Shown one piece after another: positions 35,390-46,159 of a DNA stretch of 64,000 bases. Every line of letters starts with the position of its first letter. Position 1 is the stretch's first letter. The translations under genes were made by a program, and so were the position numbers. A model generated the notes under the pieces. It searched no databases and was not told where the DNA came from. It worked only from the letters and a program-made list of their open reading frames with translations. The stretch comes from Mesorhizobium sp. GbtcB19 (lineage in GTDB: Bacteria; Pseudomonadota; Alphaproteobacteria; Rhizobiales; Rhizobiaceae): NCBI RefSeq assembly GCF_019091085.1, contig NZ_JAGXJY010000009.1, forward strand, positions 62,001 to 126,000, in the 5' to 3' direction.

Positions 35390-36040
35390 ATGAACGATCG
35401 CACTTGCATCGTTACGCGCAGGCAGGCCGAAGCGGATGAGCTGATCCGCTTCGTCGTCGGCCCGGATTCGGCCGTCGTTCCGGACATCAAGAGAAATCTG
35501 CCCGGCCGCGGTTGCTGGGTCACCGCCGATCGCCTACATATCGACAAGGCAGCGACGAAGAACCTGTTTGCCCGCGCTTTCAAGGCACAGGTGACCGTTC
35601 CGGCCGATCTCGGCGGCATGGTTGACGGGCTGCTCTCCAGATCCGCTCTGGGCATGCTTGGCCTCGCTCGCAAGGCTGGCGCCATCGTTCTTGGCGCCAC
35701 CAAGGTCGAGGCTGCGGTGCGCGACGGGCAGGCGCTCCTCGTGCTGCATGCGACCGAGGCTTCGGACGACGGTGTCCGCAAGATCGGTCAGGCGCGGCGG
35801 GCAACCGTCCATCTCGGCGGTCCCGCCATCCTTGCCTACAAACTTTTCTCCGAGGCCGAGTTGAGCTTGGCATTGGGGGGTACAAATGTGATACATGCTG
35901 CCGTCCTCGCGCAGGACGCGGGACAGGCGGTTGAGAAGCGCGTTGTTGCGCTCGACCGATATCGGGGCGGTACCCCGAACGATCTGGCAATGCTTGCGGC
36001 CGTTGCTGACGAAGATGATGCCGCAGAGGATATGGAATGA
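35390..36040 (+). CDS. YlxR (DUF448)-L7Ae fusion, RNA-binding protein
   Basis: Protein of 216 residues joining two modules that are separate genes (ylxR and ylxQ) in Bacillus. Residues 1-75 form the YlxR/DUF448 domain (RTCIVTRRQAEADELIRFV, then GRGCWVTADRLHIDKA), and residues 80-185 form an L7Ae/L30e-like domain (LLSRSALGMLGLARKAGAIVLGATK). It lies between nusA and infB as expected and its stop overlaps infB (ATGA). The likely role is RNA binding during ribosome assembly or in RNase P regulation, as reported for YlxR. Fusion is common in alphaproteobacteria. Confidence 0.92.
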   Translation: MNDRTCIVTRRQAEADELIRFVVGPDSAVVPDIKRNLPGRGCWVTADRLHIDKAATKNLFARAFKAQVTVPADLGGMVDGLLSRSALGMLGLARKAGAIVLGATKVEAAVRDGQALLVLHATEASDDGVRKIGQARRATVHLGGPAILAYKLFSEAELSLALGGTNVIHAAVLAQDAGQAVEKRVVALDRYRGGTPNDLAMLAAVADEDDAAEDME

Positions 36041-38625
36041 GCGATACGAAATCGGGCGACGACAAGACGTTGAGCGTTACACCGAAGAAGACCTTGACGC
36101 TGAAGCGCCCCGGCCTCGAGCAGGGCACCGTGCGCCAGAATTTCTCGCACGGCCGCACCAAGTCGGTCGTGGTCGAGACCAAGAAGCGCAAGTTCTCGCT
36201 GCCCGGCGACAAGCCGGAGCCGGTGGCTGCTGCATCCGTCTTCACGCCGAAGCCCGCTCCCGCGCCCGTTGCCGCCGCGCCTGTCGTGCAGGAAGCGCCG
36301 AAGGCGCCGCCCCCGCCGCCGGAGCGTTCCGGCATGGTTCTGAACGAACTCTCGCGCGGCGAGATGGAAGCGCGCCGCAAGGCGCTGGAAGGCTCCAAGG
36401 CCCGCGAGGCCGAGGATCGCCAGCGCGCCCAGGAAGATGCCAAGCGCCGCTCCGAGGAAGAAGAACGCCGCAAGCGCGAGCGTGACGAATCCGCGCGCCG
36501 TCAGGCCGAGGAAGAAGCGCGTCTGCAGGCCGAGGCCGAGTCGCGGCGCCGTGCCGAGGAAGAGGCTCGCCGCCGCGCGCCGCAGGCAGCGGATGTCGCC
36601 ACGGCTGACGACGAGGAGGAGGCCAAGCCGAGGCGCACTGGCGCAAGCGGTGGTGCAGGCGCCAGCGTGCCCGCCCGTCGCCTTGCGACGCCGGAAGTGG
36701 CGCGGCCGGCCAAGCCGACCAAGGGCGAGGAGGATCGCCGCCGCGGCAAGCTGACGCTGAACTCGGCGCTGTCGGATGACGACGCGCGCGGACGCTCGCT
36801 GTCGTCGATGCGCCGCCGCCAGGAAAAATTCAAACGCGCGCTCCACAATGAGCCGCGCGAGAAGGTTATGCGCGAAGTGATCCTGCCCGAAACCATCACC
36901 ATCCAGGAACTGGCGCAGCGCATGTCCGAGCGCGCCGTGGACGTGGTCAAGTTCTTCATGAAGCAGGGCCAGATCCTGAAGCCGGGCGACGTCATCGACG
37001 CCGACACGGCCGAGCTGGTCGCCTCCGAATTCGGCCACACGGTCCGCCGCGTTGCCGAGTCCGACATCGAGGAAGGCCTGTTCAACATCGCCGACCGCCC
37101 GGAAGACCTGGTGTCGCGTCCGCCGGTCGTGACCATCATGGGCCATGTCGACCACGGCAAGACCTCGCTGCTCGACGCCATCCGCAACGCCAATGTCGTC
37201 TCCGGCGAAGCCGGCGGCATCACCCAGCATATCGGCGCCTATCAGATCGAGAAGAACGGTCAGAAGATCACCTTCATCGACACGCCCGGCCACGCTGCCT
37301 TCACGGCCATGCGCGCCCGCGGCGCCCAGGTCACCGACATCGCCGTGCTGGTGGTGGCGGCCGACGACAGCGTGATGCCGCAGACGATCGAATCGATCAG
37401 CCACGCCAAGGCGGCCGGCGTGCCGATCATCGTGGCCATCAACAAGATCGACAAGCGCGACGCCGACCCGCAGAAGGTGCGGACCGAGCTGCTGCGCCAC
37501 GAGGTGTTCGTGGAATCGATGGGCGGCGAGGTGCTGGACGTCGAGGTTTCGGCGACCAAGGGCACCAATCTCGACAAGCTGCTGGAAGCGATCCTGCTGC
37601 AGGCCGAAGTCCTCGACCTCAAGGCCAATCCCGACCGCACCGCCGAAGGCGCGGTCATCGAGGCGCAGCTGGACAAGGGCCGTGGTCCCGTCGCCACTGT
37701 GCTGGTGCAGACAGGCACGCTGATGCCGGGCGACATCATCGTCGCCGGCAACGAGTGGGGCCGTGTGCGCGCGCTCGTCAACGATCGCGGCGAGCATGTG
37801 CCGGAAGCGCCGCCGGCGATGCCGGTCGAGGTGCTTGGCCTCCAGGGCACGCCGCAGGCGGGCGACCGCTTCGCCGTCGTCAACAACGAGGCGCGCGCCC
37901 GTGAGATCACCGAGTACCGCCAGCGCCTGGCGCGCGACAAGGCGGTGGCCAGGCATGCCGGCCAGCGCGGTTCGCTCGAGCAGATGATGTCGCAGTTGCA
38001 GACGAGCGGACTGAAGGAATTCCCGCTGGTCATCAAGGGCGACGTGCAGGGTTCGATCGAGGCGATCAATGCCGCCCTCGAGAAGCTCGGCAACGACGAG
38101 GTGCGTGCGCGTATCGTCCATGCCGGTGCCGGCGGCATCACCGAAAGCGACGTCTCGCTCGCCGAAACGTCCGGAGCGGCGATCATCGGCTTCAACGTCC
38201 GCGCCAATGCGCAGGCGCGCGCGGCCGCGGCCGCCGCGGGCATCGAGATCCGCTACTACTCGATCATCTACAACCTCGTCGATGACGTGAAGGCTGCGCT
38301 TTCCGGCATGCTTTCGCCGGAGCGGCGCGAGACCTTCATCGGCAATGCCGAGATCCTCGAGATCTTCGACATCTCCAAGGTCGGCAAGATCGCCGGCTGC
38401 CGCGTCACCGAAGGCAAGGTCGAGCGCGGCGCGGGCGTTCGCCTGATCCGCGACAACGTCGTCATCCACGAAGGCACGCTGAAGACGCTCAAGCGCTTCA
38501 AGGACGAGGTTGCGGAAGTGCCGGGCGGCCAGGAATGCGGCATGGCCTTCCAGAACTACGAGGACATGCGCGTCGGCGACGTCATCGAGTGCTTCCGCAT
38601 CGAGATGGTGACCCGGACGCTGTAA
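36037..38625 (+). CDS. infB: Translation initiation factor IF-2
   Basis: GTPase placing initiator tRNA on the 30S subunit, 862 residues. A long N-terminal region rich in charged Ala/Arg/Glu repeats (residues 100-190) precedes the IF2_N motif (PETITIQELAQRMSERAVDV). G motifs are GHVDHGKT (369-376), DTPGH (415-419) and NKID (469-472), followed by domains II, III (GGITESDV region) and IV ending in FRIEMVTRTL. The start is coupled to the YlxR-L7Ae gene (ATGA). Confidence 0.96.
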   Translation: MSDTKSGDDKTLSVTPKKTLTLKRPGLEQGTVRQNFSHGRTKSVVVETKKRKFSLPGDKPEPVAAASVFTPKPAPAPVAAAPVVQEAPKAPPPPPERSGMVLNELSRGEMEARRKALEGSKAREAEDRQRAQEDAKRRSEEEERRKRERDESARRQAEEEARLQAEAESRRRAEEEARRRAPQAADVATADDEEEAKPRRTGASGGAGASVPARRLATPEVARPAKPTKGEEDRRRGKLTLNSALSDDDARGRSLSSMRRRQEKFKRALHNEPREKVMREVILPETITIQELAQRMSERAVDVVKFFMKQGQILKPGDVIDADTAELVASEFGHTVRRVAESDIEEGLFNIADRPEDLVSRPPVVTIMGHVDHGKTSLLDAIRNANVVSGEAGGITQHIGAYQIEKNGQKITFIDTPGHAAFTAMRARGAQVTDIAVLVVAADDSVMPQTIESISHAKAAGVPIIVAINKIDKRDADPQKVRTELLRHEVFVESMGGEVLDVEVSATKGTNLDKLLEAILLQAEVLDLKANPDRTAEGAVIEAQLDKGRGPVATVLVQTGTLMPGDIIVAGNEWGRVRALVNDRGEHVPEAPPAMPVEVLGLQGTPQAGDRFAVVNNEARAREITEYRQRLARDKAVARHAGQRGSLEQMMSQLQTSGLKEFPLVIKGDVQGSIEAINAALEKLGNDEVRARIVHAGAGGITESDVSLAETSGAAIIGFNVRANAQARAAAAAAGIEIRYYSIIYNLVDDVKAALSGMLSPERRETFIGNAEILEIFDISKVGKIAGCRVTEGKVERGAGVRLIRDNVVIHEGTLKTLKRFKDEVAEVPGGQECGMAFQNYEDMRVGDVIECFRIEMVTRTL

Positions 38626-38634
38626 AGATCGGAT

Positions 38635-39189
38635 ATGGAGAAAGAGCAAAGTCTCGAATATCGCTTTGTTCTTTCTCCTGCCGATTTTGCGGCGCTACAC
38701 TCAAAACTCCACGATGAGAATCGGCTCGACGCTCTTAGGAGGCTGAGCCTATGTGTTCTCGTGGGACTTCCGCTGACTATTGCTACGAACTTTGTGGACG
38801 CTACCGGAGCATTGGCTGGCGTCCTCGGCGTTGTAGGTATGATGACCATCGTCGCCGGCATCACTACCAATCTCAGCTCTATTCTGGCGAAGAAAGGCAA
38901 CATCACCAGCTTCGAGCCCGAGACCAATTTGATCCGCGTCCATACCGCTGGCATATCGAAATGCGTTGCAGATTCAGAGATTAGACTAGGCTGGGGGTCG
39001 GTGGACAAAATTACGCTGACCGAATTCGGCATTGGCTTCGTCACTAAGGAGGGTGGCTGGTTCATTCCAATAAGTGCGTTTGGATCTGAGGCAGCGATGA
39101 AGGCCGAATACGAGAAGATCGTTTCCGTCATGGCATCAGGCCACCCCGGTTACGAGACTAGTCATGAGGCGCCGCACACGTTGCAATAA
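38635..39189 (+). CDS. YcxB-like membrane protein inserted between infB and rbfA
   Basis: 184-residue protein with two adjacent hydrophobic segments (about residues 40-58 and 60-80) forming a hairpin in the membrane and a C-terminal cytosolic domain of YcxB-like type (TAGISKCVADSEIRLGWGSVDKITLTEFGIGFV, about 104-140). YcxB-like proteins are uncharacterised. The base composition and codon use are visibly less GC-rich than infB and rbfA, and a tRNA-like relic follows directly. ATG 38635 is 10 bases after infB. This suggests insertion into a conserved operon. Confidence 0.75.
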   Translation: MEKEQSLEYRFVLSPADFAALHSKLHDENRLDALRRLSLCVLVGLPLTIATNFVDATGALAGVLGVVGMMTIVAGITTNLSSILAKKGNITSFEPETNLIRVHTAGISKCVADSEIRLGWGSVDKITLTEFGIGFVTKEGGWFIPISAFGSEAAMKAEYEKIVSVMASGHPGYETSHEAPHTLQ

Positions 39190-39203
39190 GAGGAGGAGAC
39201 TTG

Positions 39204-39265
39204 GCGGGGGTAGCCAAGCGGGTTCAACGGCGCTAAGTGGGCAGTTTCAGGCGGTTCGAACCCGC
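39204..39265 (+). pseudogene. Degenerate tRNA-like relic (A box and B box only)
   Basis: The sequence has a 5' acceptor-like GCGGGGG (39204-39210), the tRNA D-arm block TAGCCAAGCGG (39211-39221) with GCC/GGC pairing closing the D loop at 39229-39231, and a T-arm GCGG-TTCGAAC-CCGC (39251-39265). The anticodon arm does not fold, and the 3' acceptor strand (ACCCCCGC) is missing. It looks like the remains of a tRNA (Leu or Gln type D loop), perhaps an integration scar beside the YcxB-like gene. A chance resemblance cannot be excluded. Confidence 0.45.
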
Positions 39266-39281
39266 ACTAAGGAAGAGTTTC

Positions 39282-39698
39282 ATGTCAAGACCATCTACGG
39301 CTGGCCCCTCCCAGCGCATGCTGCGCGTCGGCGAACAGGTGCGCCACGCCCTGTCTGAAACCCTGCAGCGCGGCGAGATCATCGATCCGGTGATCGAAAA
39401 CAGCGTCGTCTCGGTCTCGGAGGTACGCATGTCGCCTGATCTGAAGATCGCCACCGCCTTTGTCTCGCCGCTCGGCGCGGGCGATGCCGATGCGGTGATC
39501 GAGGCGCTCAACAGGCATGCGAAATTCATCCGCGGCCGTGTCTCCGGCGCGCTCAGGCAGATGAAGTACATGCCGGAATTCCGCTTCCGGCTCGATACCT
39601 CCTTCGACAATTTCGCGAAAATCAATGAACTGCTGAAATCGCCCGAAGTGGCGCGCGATCTCGGCGATGGCAAGAACAACGACAAGGACGAGGAATAG
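39282..39698 (+). CDS. rbfA: Ribosome-binding factor A
   Basis: Late 30S assembly and cold-adaptation factor of 138 residues. The KH-like fold motifs RMLRVGEQVRHALSETLQRG, VSVSEVRMSPDLKIATAFVSP and FRLDTSFDNFAKINELL are characteristic. ATG 39282 with AAGGAAGAG upstream is preferred to an in-frame start at 39237 that would fall in the tRNA relic. The truB gene begins directly after its stop. Confidence 0.94.
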   Translation: MSRPSTAGPSQRMLRVGEQVRHALSETLQRGEIIDPVIENSVVSVSEVRMSPDLKIATAFVSPLGAGDADAVIEALNRHAKFIRGRVSGALRQMKYMPEFRFRLDTSFDNFAKINELLKSPEVARDLGDGKNNDKDEE

Positions 39699-40658
39699 GT
39701 GGCGCGTCGCGGCAAGAAGAAGGGGCGGCCGGTCTCCGGCTGGGTGGTGCTGGACAAGCCGGTCGGCATGGGCTCGACCGAGGCCGTCTCCAAGATCAAA
39801 TGGCTGTTCCAGGCCGAGAAGGCCGGTCATGCCGGCACGCTCGATCCGCTGGCCTCCGGCATGCTGCCGATCGCCTTGGGCGAGGCCACCAAGACCGTCC
39901 CCTATGTGCAGGACGGCGCCAAGATCTATCGCTTTACCGTCGCCTGGGGCGAGGAGCGCTCGACCGACGACCTCGAAGGCCCGGTAACCAACAACTCCGA
40001 CCGCCGCCCGGCCGAGGCCGAGGTGCGCGCGCTGCTGCCGAAATACACCGGCGTCATCATGCAGACGCCGCCGCAATTCTCGGCCATCAAGATTGCCGGC
40101 GAGCGCGCCTATGACCTTGCCCGTGAGGGCGAGACGGTCGAGATTCCGGCGCGCGAGATCGAGATCGGCCGCCTGGACATCGTCGAGCACGGCGCCGACA
40201 AGACCATCTTCGAGATCGAATGCGGCAAGGGCACCTATGTGCGCTCGCTGGCGCGCGACATGGGCCGCGACCTCGGCTGCTTCGGCCACATCGCCGAATT
40301 GCGCCGTGTCGAAGTCGAACCGTTCACCTCGGATGATTTTGTCACGGTCGCCGAGCTTGAGGCGGCCCGTTTTGGCGACAAGGCTGAAGCGGCCCCCGAC
40401 GAAGCCGACGCCCCGGTCGATTTCAGCGCCATCGACGCGCTGCTGGTCGACACCGCGGTGGCGCTCGACTGCCTGCCGCAGGTCGCCGTCAGCGACGATG
40501 CGGCCACCAAGATCCGCCTCGGCAATCCCGTCATCATTCGCGGCCGCGATGCGCCGGTCGAAGCCGAGGAAGCCTGCGCCACCGCGCGCGGCAGGCTCGT
40601 CGCCATCGGCGCCATCGAGCAGGGCATGTTCAAGCCCAAGCGGGTCTTTGCCGGGTGA
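39699..40658 (+). CDS. truB: tRNA pseudouridine(55) synthase
   Basis: Makes the universal T-loop pseudouridine. The 319-residue protein has the catalytic block KAGHAGTLDPLASG with Asp49, IYRFTVAWGEERSTDDLEG, and the downstream CGKGTYVRSLARDMG; a C-terminal PUA-like region follows. GTG 39699 abuts the rbfA stop (TAG-GTG). The last 40 residues before the end include an acidic insertion (EAAPDEADAPVD) common in alphaproteobacteria. Confidence 0.95.
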   Translation: MARRGKKKGRPVSGWVVLDKPVGMGSTEAVSKIKWLFQAEKAGHAGTLDPLASGMLPIALGEATKTVPYVQDGAKIYRFTVAWGEERSTDDLEGPVTNNSDRRPAEAEVRALLPKYTGVIMQTPPQFSAIKIAGERAYDLAREGETVEIPAREIEIGRLDIVEHGADKTIFEIECGKGTYVRSLARDMGRDLGCFGHIAELRRVEVEPFTSDDFVTVAELEAARFGDKAEAAPDEADAPVDFSAIDALLVDTAVALDCLPQVAVSDDAATKIRLGNPVIIRGRDAPVEAEEACATARGRLVAIGAIEQGMFKPKRVFAG

Positions 40659-40682
40659 ACCCAGTCTAAGTGTTTGTTATTT

Positions 40683-40732
40683 ACGCAGTTCCGGATGGAA
40701 ACTGCTGCGCACTTTTTCTGGAATTGCTCTAA
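40683..40732. repeat. Dispersed palindrome, GAGCAATTCC family, reverse copy
   Basis: The minus-strand reading begins TAGAGCAATTCCAGAAAAAG and ends CCGGAACTGCGTAA. It matches, with changes, the repeats at 46056 and 47800 in plus orientation. It fills the 105-base gap between truB and corA. Confidence 0.75.
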
Positions 40733-40763
40733 TCTCGGTCGAACGCTGAGTCCCAGGGATCTC

Positions 40764-41858
40764 ATGGCAAAGGCTGACACAGGCAAGAAGCGGGCGCCGC
40801 TGAAAACCCGTCGGCCTCCGGTCGGGGCGTCGCCGGGCACGCTTATCGCCGATCCGGCGGCGCGGCGCAGCGAGCTTCGGCTGACGCTGGTTTCGCCGGA
40901 GAAATTCAAGACCATCGACAATGCCTCGATCGACGATCTCAACACCCATTGCCAGAAATGGCCGGTCGTCTGGCTGGACTGCACCGGGCTCGCCAACATC
41001 CCGCTGATCGAGGAGATCGGCCGCATCTTCAATCTGCATCCGCTGGCGCTGGAAGATGTCGTCAACACCGGACAGCGGCCCAAGGTGGATTTCTTCGAGG
41101 ATCATGCCTTCGTCGTCATGCGCATGATCGACGACGTCACCGCGCATCGCTACGAGCAGATCGCGCTGTTCTTCGGCGGAAATTTCGTCGTCACTTTCCA
41201 GGAGCGCGAAGGCGACCCGTTCGACCCGGTGCGCAAGCGCATCGCGGGCGCCATGCCGAACCGGCTGCGCTCGCGCGGCGCCGACTATCTCGCCTATGCG
41301 CTGATCGACGCCATCGTCGACAGCTATTTCCCGCCGATCGAGGCGGCGAGCGAATTGGTCGACGGCATCGAGGACGAGATGCTGAACAAGCCGCACAAGC
41401 ATCAGATGCGGCAACTGCATGAGTTGAGGCGCGACGCCGGCGTGCTGAAAGGCGTGCTATGGCCGATGCGCGACGCGCTGGCGACGCTGATCCGTAACGA
41501 CGAGAGCTTCGTAAAAGCCGAGACCAAGATCTTCTTCAACGACACGCTCGACCATTCGCTGCGCCTGATCGAACTGGTCGAGAACCAGCGCGATATGCTG
41601 ACCGGCCTGATCGAGATGCATGTCTCGCTGACCCAGGCCCGCACCAACGACGTCATCTCCTATCTGACGATCGTCTCGGTGATCTTCATGCCGCTGACCT
41701 TCCTGGTCGGCGTCTGGGGCATGAATTTCGATACGGGAAGCTCACCCTGGAACATGCCGGAGCTGAAAGCCTATTACGGCTACCCTCTGGCGCTGGTGTT
41801 CATGGCGCTGGTCGCCGCCGGCTTGATCGCCTTCTTCAAATGGAAGAAATGGCTGTAG
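40764..41858 (+). CDS. corA: CorA-family magnesium transporter
   Basis: Divalent cation channel of 364 residues. A cytosolic N-terminal domain (residues 30-250) leads to the stalk helix and two C-terminal membrane helices; the selectivity motif GMN is at 319-321 (VGVWGMNFD), followed by a short loop and the last helix ending in the basic FKWKKWL. Start ATG 40764 follows AGGGA; longer frames extend into the palindromic repeat. It is transcribed with, but not tightly joined to, truB and rpsO. Confidence 0.92.
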   Translation: MAKADTGKKRAPLKTRRPPVGASPGTLIADPAARRSELRLTLVSPEKFKTIDNASIDDLNTHCQKWPVVWLDCTGLANIPLIEEIGRIFNLHPLALEDVVNTGQRPKVDFFEDHAFVVMRMIDDVTAHRYEQIALFFGGNFVVTFQEREGDPFDPVRKRIAGAMPNRLRSRGADYLAYALIDAIVDSYFPPIEAASELVDGIEDEMLNKPHKHQMRQLHELRRDAGVLKGVLWPMRDALATLIRNDESFVKAETKIFFNDTLDHSLRLIELVENQRDMLTGLIEMHVSLTQARTNDVISYLTIVSVIFMPLTFLVGVWGMNFDTGSSPWNMPELKAYYGYPLALVFMALVAAGLIAFFKWKKWL

Positions 41859-42049
41859 CCTTTGAAATGCCCTGTTTTCGCAACAAGAACCTGCGACAAG
41901 CCGGCTTGACAATTGGGCTGGTGTTTTATCCGGAATTGCACTATATGCGCCGCAGCTTCGCGCCCTGACGCGTTGCTTGCACTGGCCCCTGCTGGACGAC
42001 ATCCCGGCTGTGGGCGTCCCGTTTCCTCCAACAGATAAGGAAAAGCACG

Positions 42050-42319
42050 ATGTCGATCACTGCCGATCGCAAGAAGGAATTGATGACTGAATTCGCAACC
42101 GCCAAGGGCGATACCGGATCTCCGGAAGTCCAGGTTGCCATCCTTTCCGAGCGCATCAAGAACCTGACCGAGCACTTCAAGGACCACAAGAAGGATAACC
42201 ATTCCCGCCGTGGTCTGCTTGCTCTGGTCTCCCAGCGCCGCAGCCTGCTTGATTACCTCAAGCGCAAGGATGACGCGCGCTACCAGACGCTGATCGACAA
42301 GCTCGGTCTGCGTCGCTGA
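42050..42319 (+). CDS. rpsO: 30S ribosomal protein S15
   Basis: 89 residues, the normal length. Diagnostic blocks are TGSPEVQVAILSERIKNLTEH and DNHSRRGLLALVSQRRSLLDYLK. AAGGAAA precedes ATG 42050. The 190-base upstream region contains a TTGACA at 41906-41911 without a well-placed -10, so the promoter is only tentative. S15 is known to autoregulate by binding its leader in other bacteria. The rpsO-pnp order is conserved. Confidence 0.97.
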   Translation: MSITADRKKELMTEFATAKGDTGSPEVQVAILSERIKNLTEHFKDHKKDNHSRRGLLALVSQRRSLLDYLKRKDDARYQTLIDKLGLRR

Positions 42320-42325
42320 CGAATT

Positions 42326-42357
42326 GACCGGCGGGCTCTCCAAGGGGCCCGCCGGTC
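42326..42357 (+). terminator. Strong hairpin after rpsO
   Basis: A perfect 11-base-pair stem, GACCGGCGGGC (42326-42336) with GCCCGCCGGTC (42347-42357). No U-run follows, so it may be a partial terminator or an RNA-stability/processing stem in the rpsO-pnp transcript. Confidence 0.55.
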
Positions 42358-42676
42358 GCGCATTGGCGCATCGGATGGTCCGGTGCCTCGATGATGGAAA
42401 TTCGCCTCCGCGCATGGCGCGTTCCGGAAACAGCGGTTTTCGGCGTCAAGCGTAAGGCCGGCCGACCAGTCGGCCAATCGGGTTCCGGACTGCAGAGGGC
42501 TATCCGGAACCGCCCATGGACGGTCATGGGGCAGGATTGCAGGATGCTCGCTCGGCTGGGGCCGGATCTATCGAGCTTCCCGTTGTCTTGCCCGTGGCTG
42601 CCCGAAGGAAGCCAGGGAAGGGAGAACCCGCGACCGCTAAGACGGCGTGGTCCCTTCCGCATATGAAGGACAAGAT
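42358..42676 (+). promoter_or_regulatory. pnp leader region with processing-type stem-loop
   Basis: This 319-base stretch has no gene I can support. It contains an inverted repeat CCCATGGACGGTCATGGG near 42513-42531 and, just before pnp, the stem GGAAGGGA (42616-42623) with TCCCTTCC (42651-42658) enclosing a 27-base loop. The last stem ends 7 bases before the Shine-Dalgarno AAGGA. In E. coli a leader stem cut by RNase III mediates pnp autocontrol; similarity in position suggests the same here, but the structure was judged only by eye. Confidence 0.5.
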
Positions 42677-44827
<2,151 letters not shown>

Positions 44828-44847
44828 TCGGCCTGATCGCTTAGTCG

Positions 44848-44880
44848 AAAACGGGCGCGCCGCAAGGTCGCGCCCGTTTT
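44848..44880 (+). terminator. Intrinsic terminator after pnp
   Basis: A 12-base-pair stem, AAAACGGGCGCG (44848-44859) with CGCGCCCGTTTT (44869-44880), loop CCGCAAGGT, with the T-run continuing GTTT. It is the clearest Rho-independent terminator in the window and closes the rpsO-pnp transcript. Confidence 0.88.
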
Positions 44881-44897
44881 GTTTCAGGGAGAGTAGA

Positions 44898-46034
44898 TTG
44901 GCCGCGGAGCCGCTGAAGACGCTGTTCTATCCCTTCGAGGCCGAGGCGCTGGCTCTGCCGCGAAAGGATGCCCGCGTCCTGTTTCTGGGCGCCGAGCCAG
45001 GCTTCTGTCTGCCCACAGGCTTCGAGGCGGCGCTGCATCTCGTGCAAGGCTTTCGCCCGCATTTTCGTGCTCTGCAGGCGTCCGGTTACACTGTCACGCC
45101 GCGCGTGGAAGGTTCCGGCTTCGACATGGCGCTGGTGCTTGCGGGCCGCCATCGCGGCCAGAATGAGCGGCGCATCGCCGATGCCATCGAGCGCGTGGCG
45201 ACGGGTGGATTGGTCATCATTGCCGGTGGCAAGGACGACGGCATCGATAGCTTGCGAAAGCGCATGGCCAGCAGCGACGACAGGCTGGCGTCGATGATCG
45301 CTGGACATGAACCCAGCGGAGTGATCATCGAGCGTCGCGATGGATCCCGCGACGTGCTCCCCAATGAAAGACTGTTTCATCCTCAGACGGCGAAAGTGCC
45401 GCTGTCGGGGCATTTGTCGAAGCATCATGGCGTTGTGTTCTGGCTGGAGCGGACACTGCAGGCCGAAGCTTTCGCCAAATCTATTCATGACTGGCAAAAC
45501 GAATGGCCGCTCATAGATGAGCGCTTCAGAACCGCGCCTGGCATGTTCTCTTTCGACCGGGTCGACGCCGGCTCAAAATTGCTCGCCGCAAACCTGCCCG
45601 GCGATCTCAAGGGCAGCATCGCCGATTTCTGTGCCGGCTGGGGCTATCTGGCGGCGGAAGTCCTGCAGCGGGCGCGGGGCCTCACCGCACTCGATCTCTA
45701 TGAAGCGGATTTCGAAGCCCTGGAGGCGGCCAGGCTGAACGTCCGTGGCGCCATCGAACCGCGCTTCTTCTGGACCGATCTTCTCACCGAAGCGGTCGAC
45801 CGACGCTACGATGCGATCGTCATGAATCCGCCCTTCCACAGCGGCCGCGCAACGGAGCCTGGCATCGGCGCCGGCATGATCCGTGCGGCGTCGAAGGCGC
45901 TGAAGCCAGGTGGCCGCCTGTTCATGGTGGCGAACCGGCAGTTGCCCTACGAGCAAGCCTTGTCGGCAACCTTTGCCAGCTACGCCGAGATTGCCCGTGA
46001 CGGCATGTTCAAGGTGTTTTCGGCGCGCCGCTGA
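44898..46034 (+). CDS. RsmC/RlmG-like class I methyltransferase
   Basis: Methyltransferase of 378 residues, probably acting on guanine N2 of rRNA (16S G1207 for RsmC). It has the paired architecture of this family: a degenerate N-terminal Rossmann domain and a catalytic C-terminal one with IADFCAGWGYLAAEVLQ (SAM site, about residue 238) and the target-base motif NPPFH at 310-314. TTG 44898 with CAGGGAGAG upstream. It is convergent with the GGDEF/EAL gene, with a palindrome filling the gap. The exact rRNA target is uncertain. Confidence 0.85.
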   Translation: MAAEPLKTLFYPFEAEALALPRKDARVLFLGAEPGFCLPTGFEAALHLVQGFRPHFRALQASGYTVTPRVEGSGFDMALVLAGRHRGQNERRIADAIERVATGGLVIIAGGKDDGIDSLRKRMASSDDRLASMIAGHEPSGVIIERRDGSRDVLPNERLFHPQTAKVPLSGHLSKHHGVVFWLERTLQAEAFAKSIHDWQNEWPLIDERFRTAPGMFSFDRVDAGSKLLAANLPGDLKGSIADFCAGWGYLAAEVLQRARGLTALDLYEADFEALEAARLNVRGAIEPRFFWTDLLTEAVDRRYDAIVMNPPFHSGRATEPGIGAGMIRAASKALKPGGRLFMVANRQLPYEQALSATFASYAEIARDGMFKVFSARR

Positions 46035-46055
46035 AAAGCTGGTTGCTTGACCGGT

Positions 46056-46159
46056 CTGGAGCAATTCCAGGAAAAGTGTGAGCGGTTTTCCGTCAGGAAT
46101 TGCGTAAAAACAAAGAGGTAGAGCAGTTCGCCATTTCCGTGAAACGGTGAAACGCTCTA
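46056..46159. repeat. Dispersed palindrome, GAGCAATTCC family, long copy
   Basis: The left module CTGGAGCAATTCCAGGAAAA through GGAATTGCGTAA folds on itself (GCAATTCC/GGAATTGC), and the right module runs from AGAGGTAGAGCAG to GAAACGCTCTA (46159). It lies between convergent genes, and its last three bases provide the TAG stop of the GGDEF/EAL gene on the minus strand. I recall near-identical sequences in many Mesorhizobium intergenic regions. Confidence 0.85.

Noticed and set aside
35836..38649. 937-codon minus-strand open frame over infB
   Set aside because: Shadow of infB; the Asp/His/Leu repetition mirrors the IF-2 codons on the other strand.
39204..39265. A functional tRNA gene
   Set aside because: No pairing exists for the 5' acceptor strand and the anticodon arm does not form, so it is listed only as a relic.
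41906..41947. TTGACA and TATATG as the rpsO promoter
   Set aside because: The two hexamers are separated by 30 bases, far from the usual 16-18.
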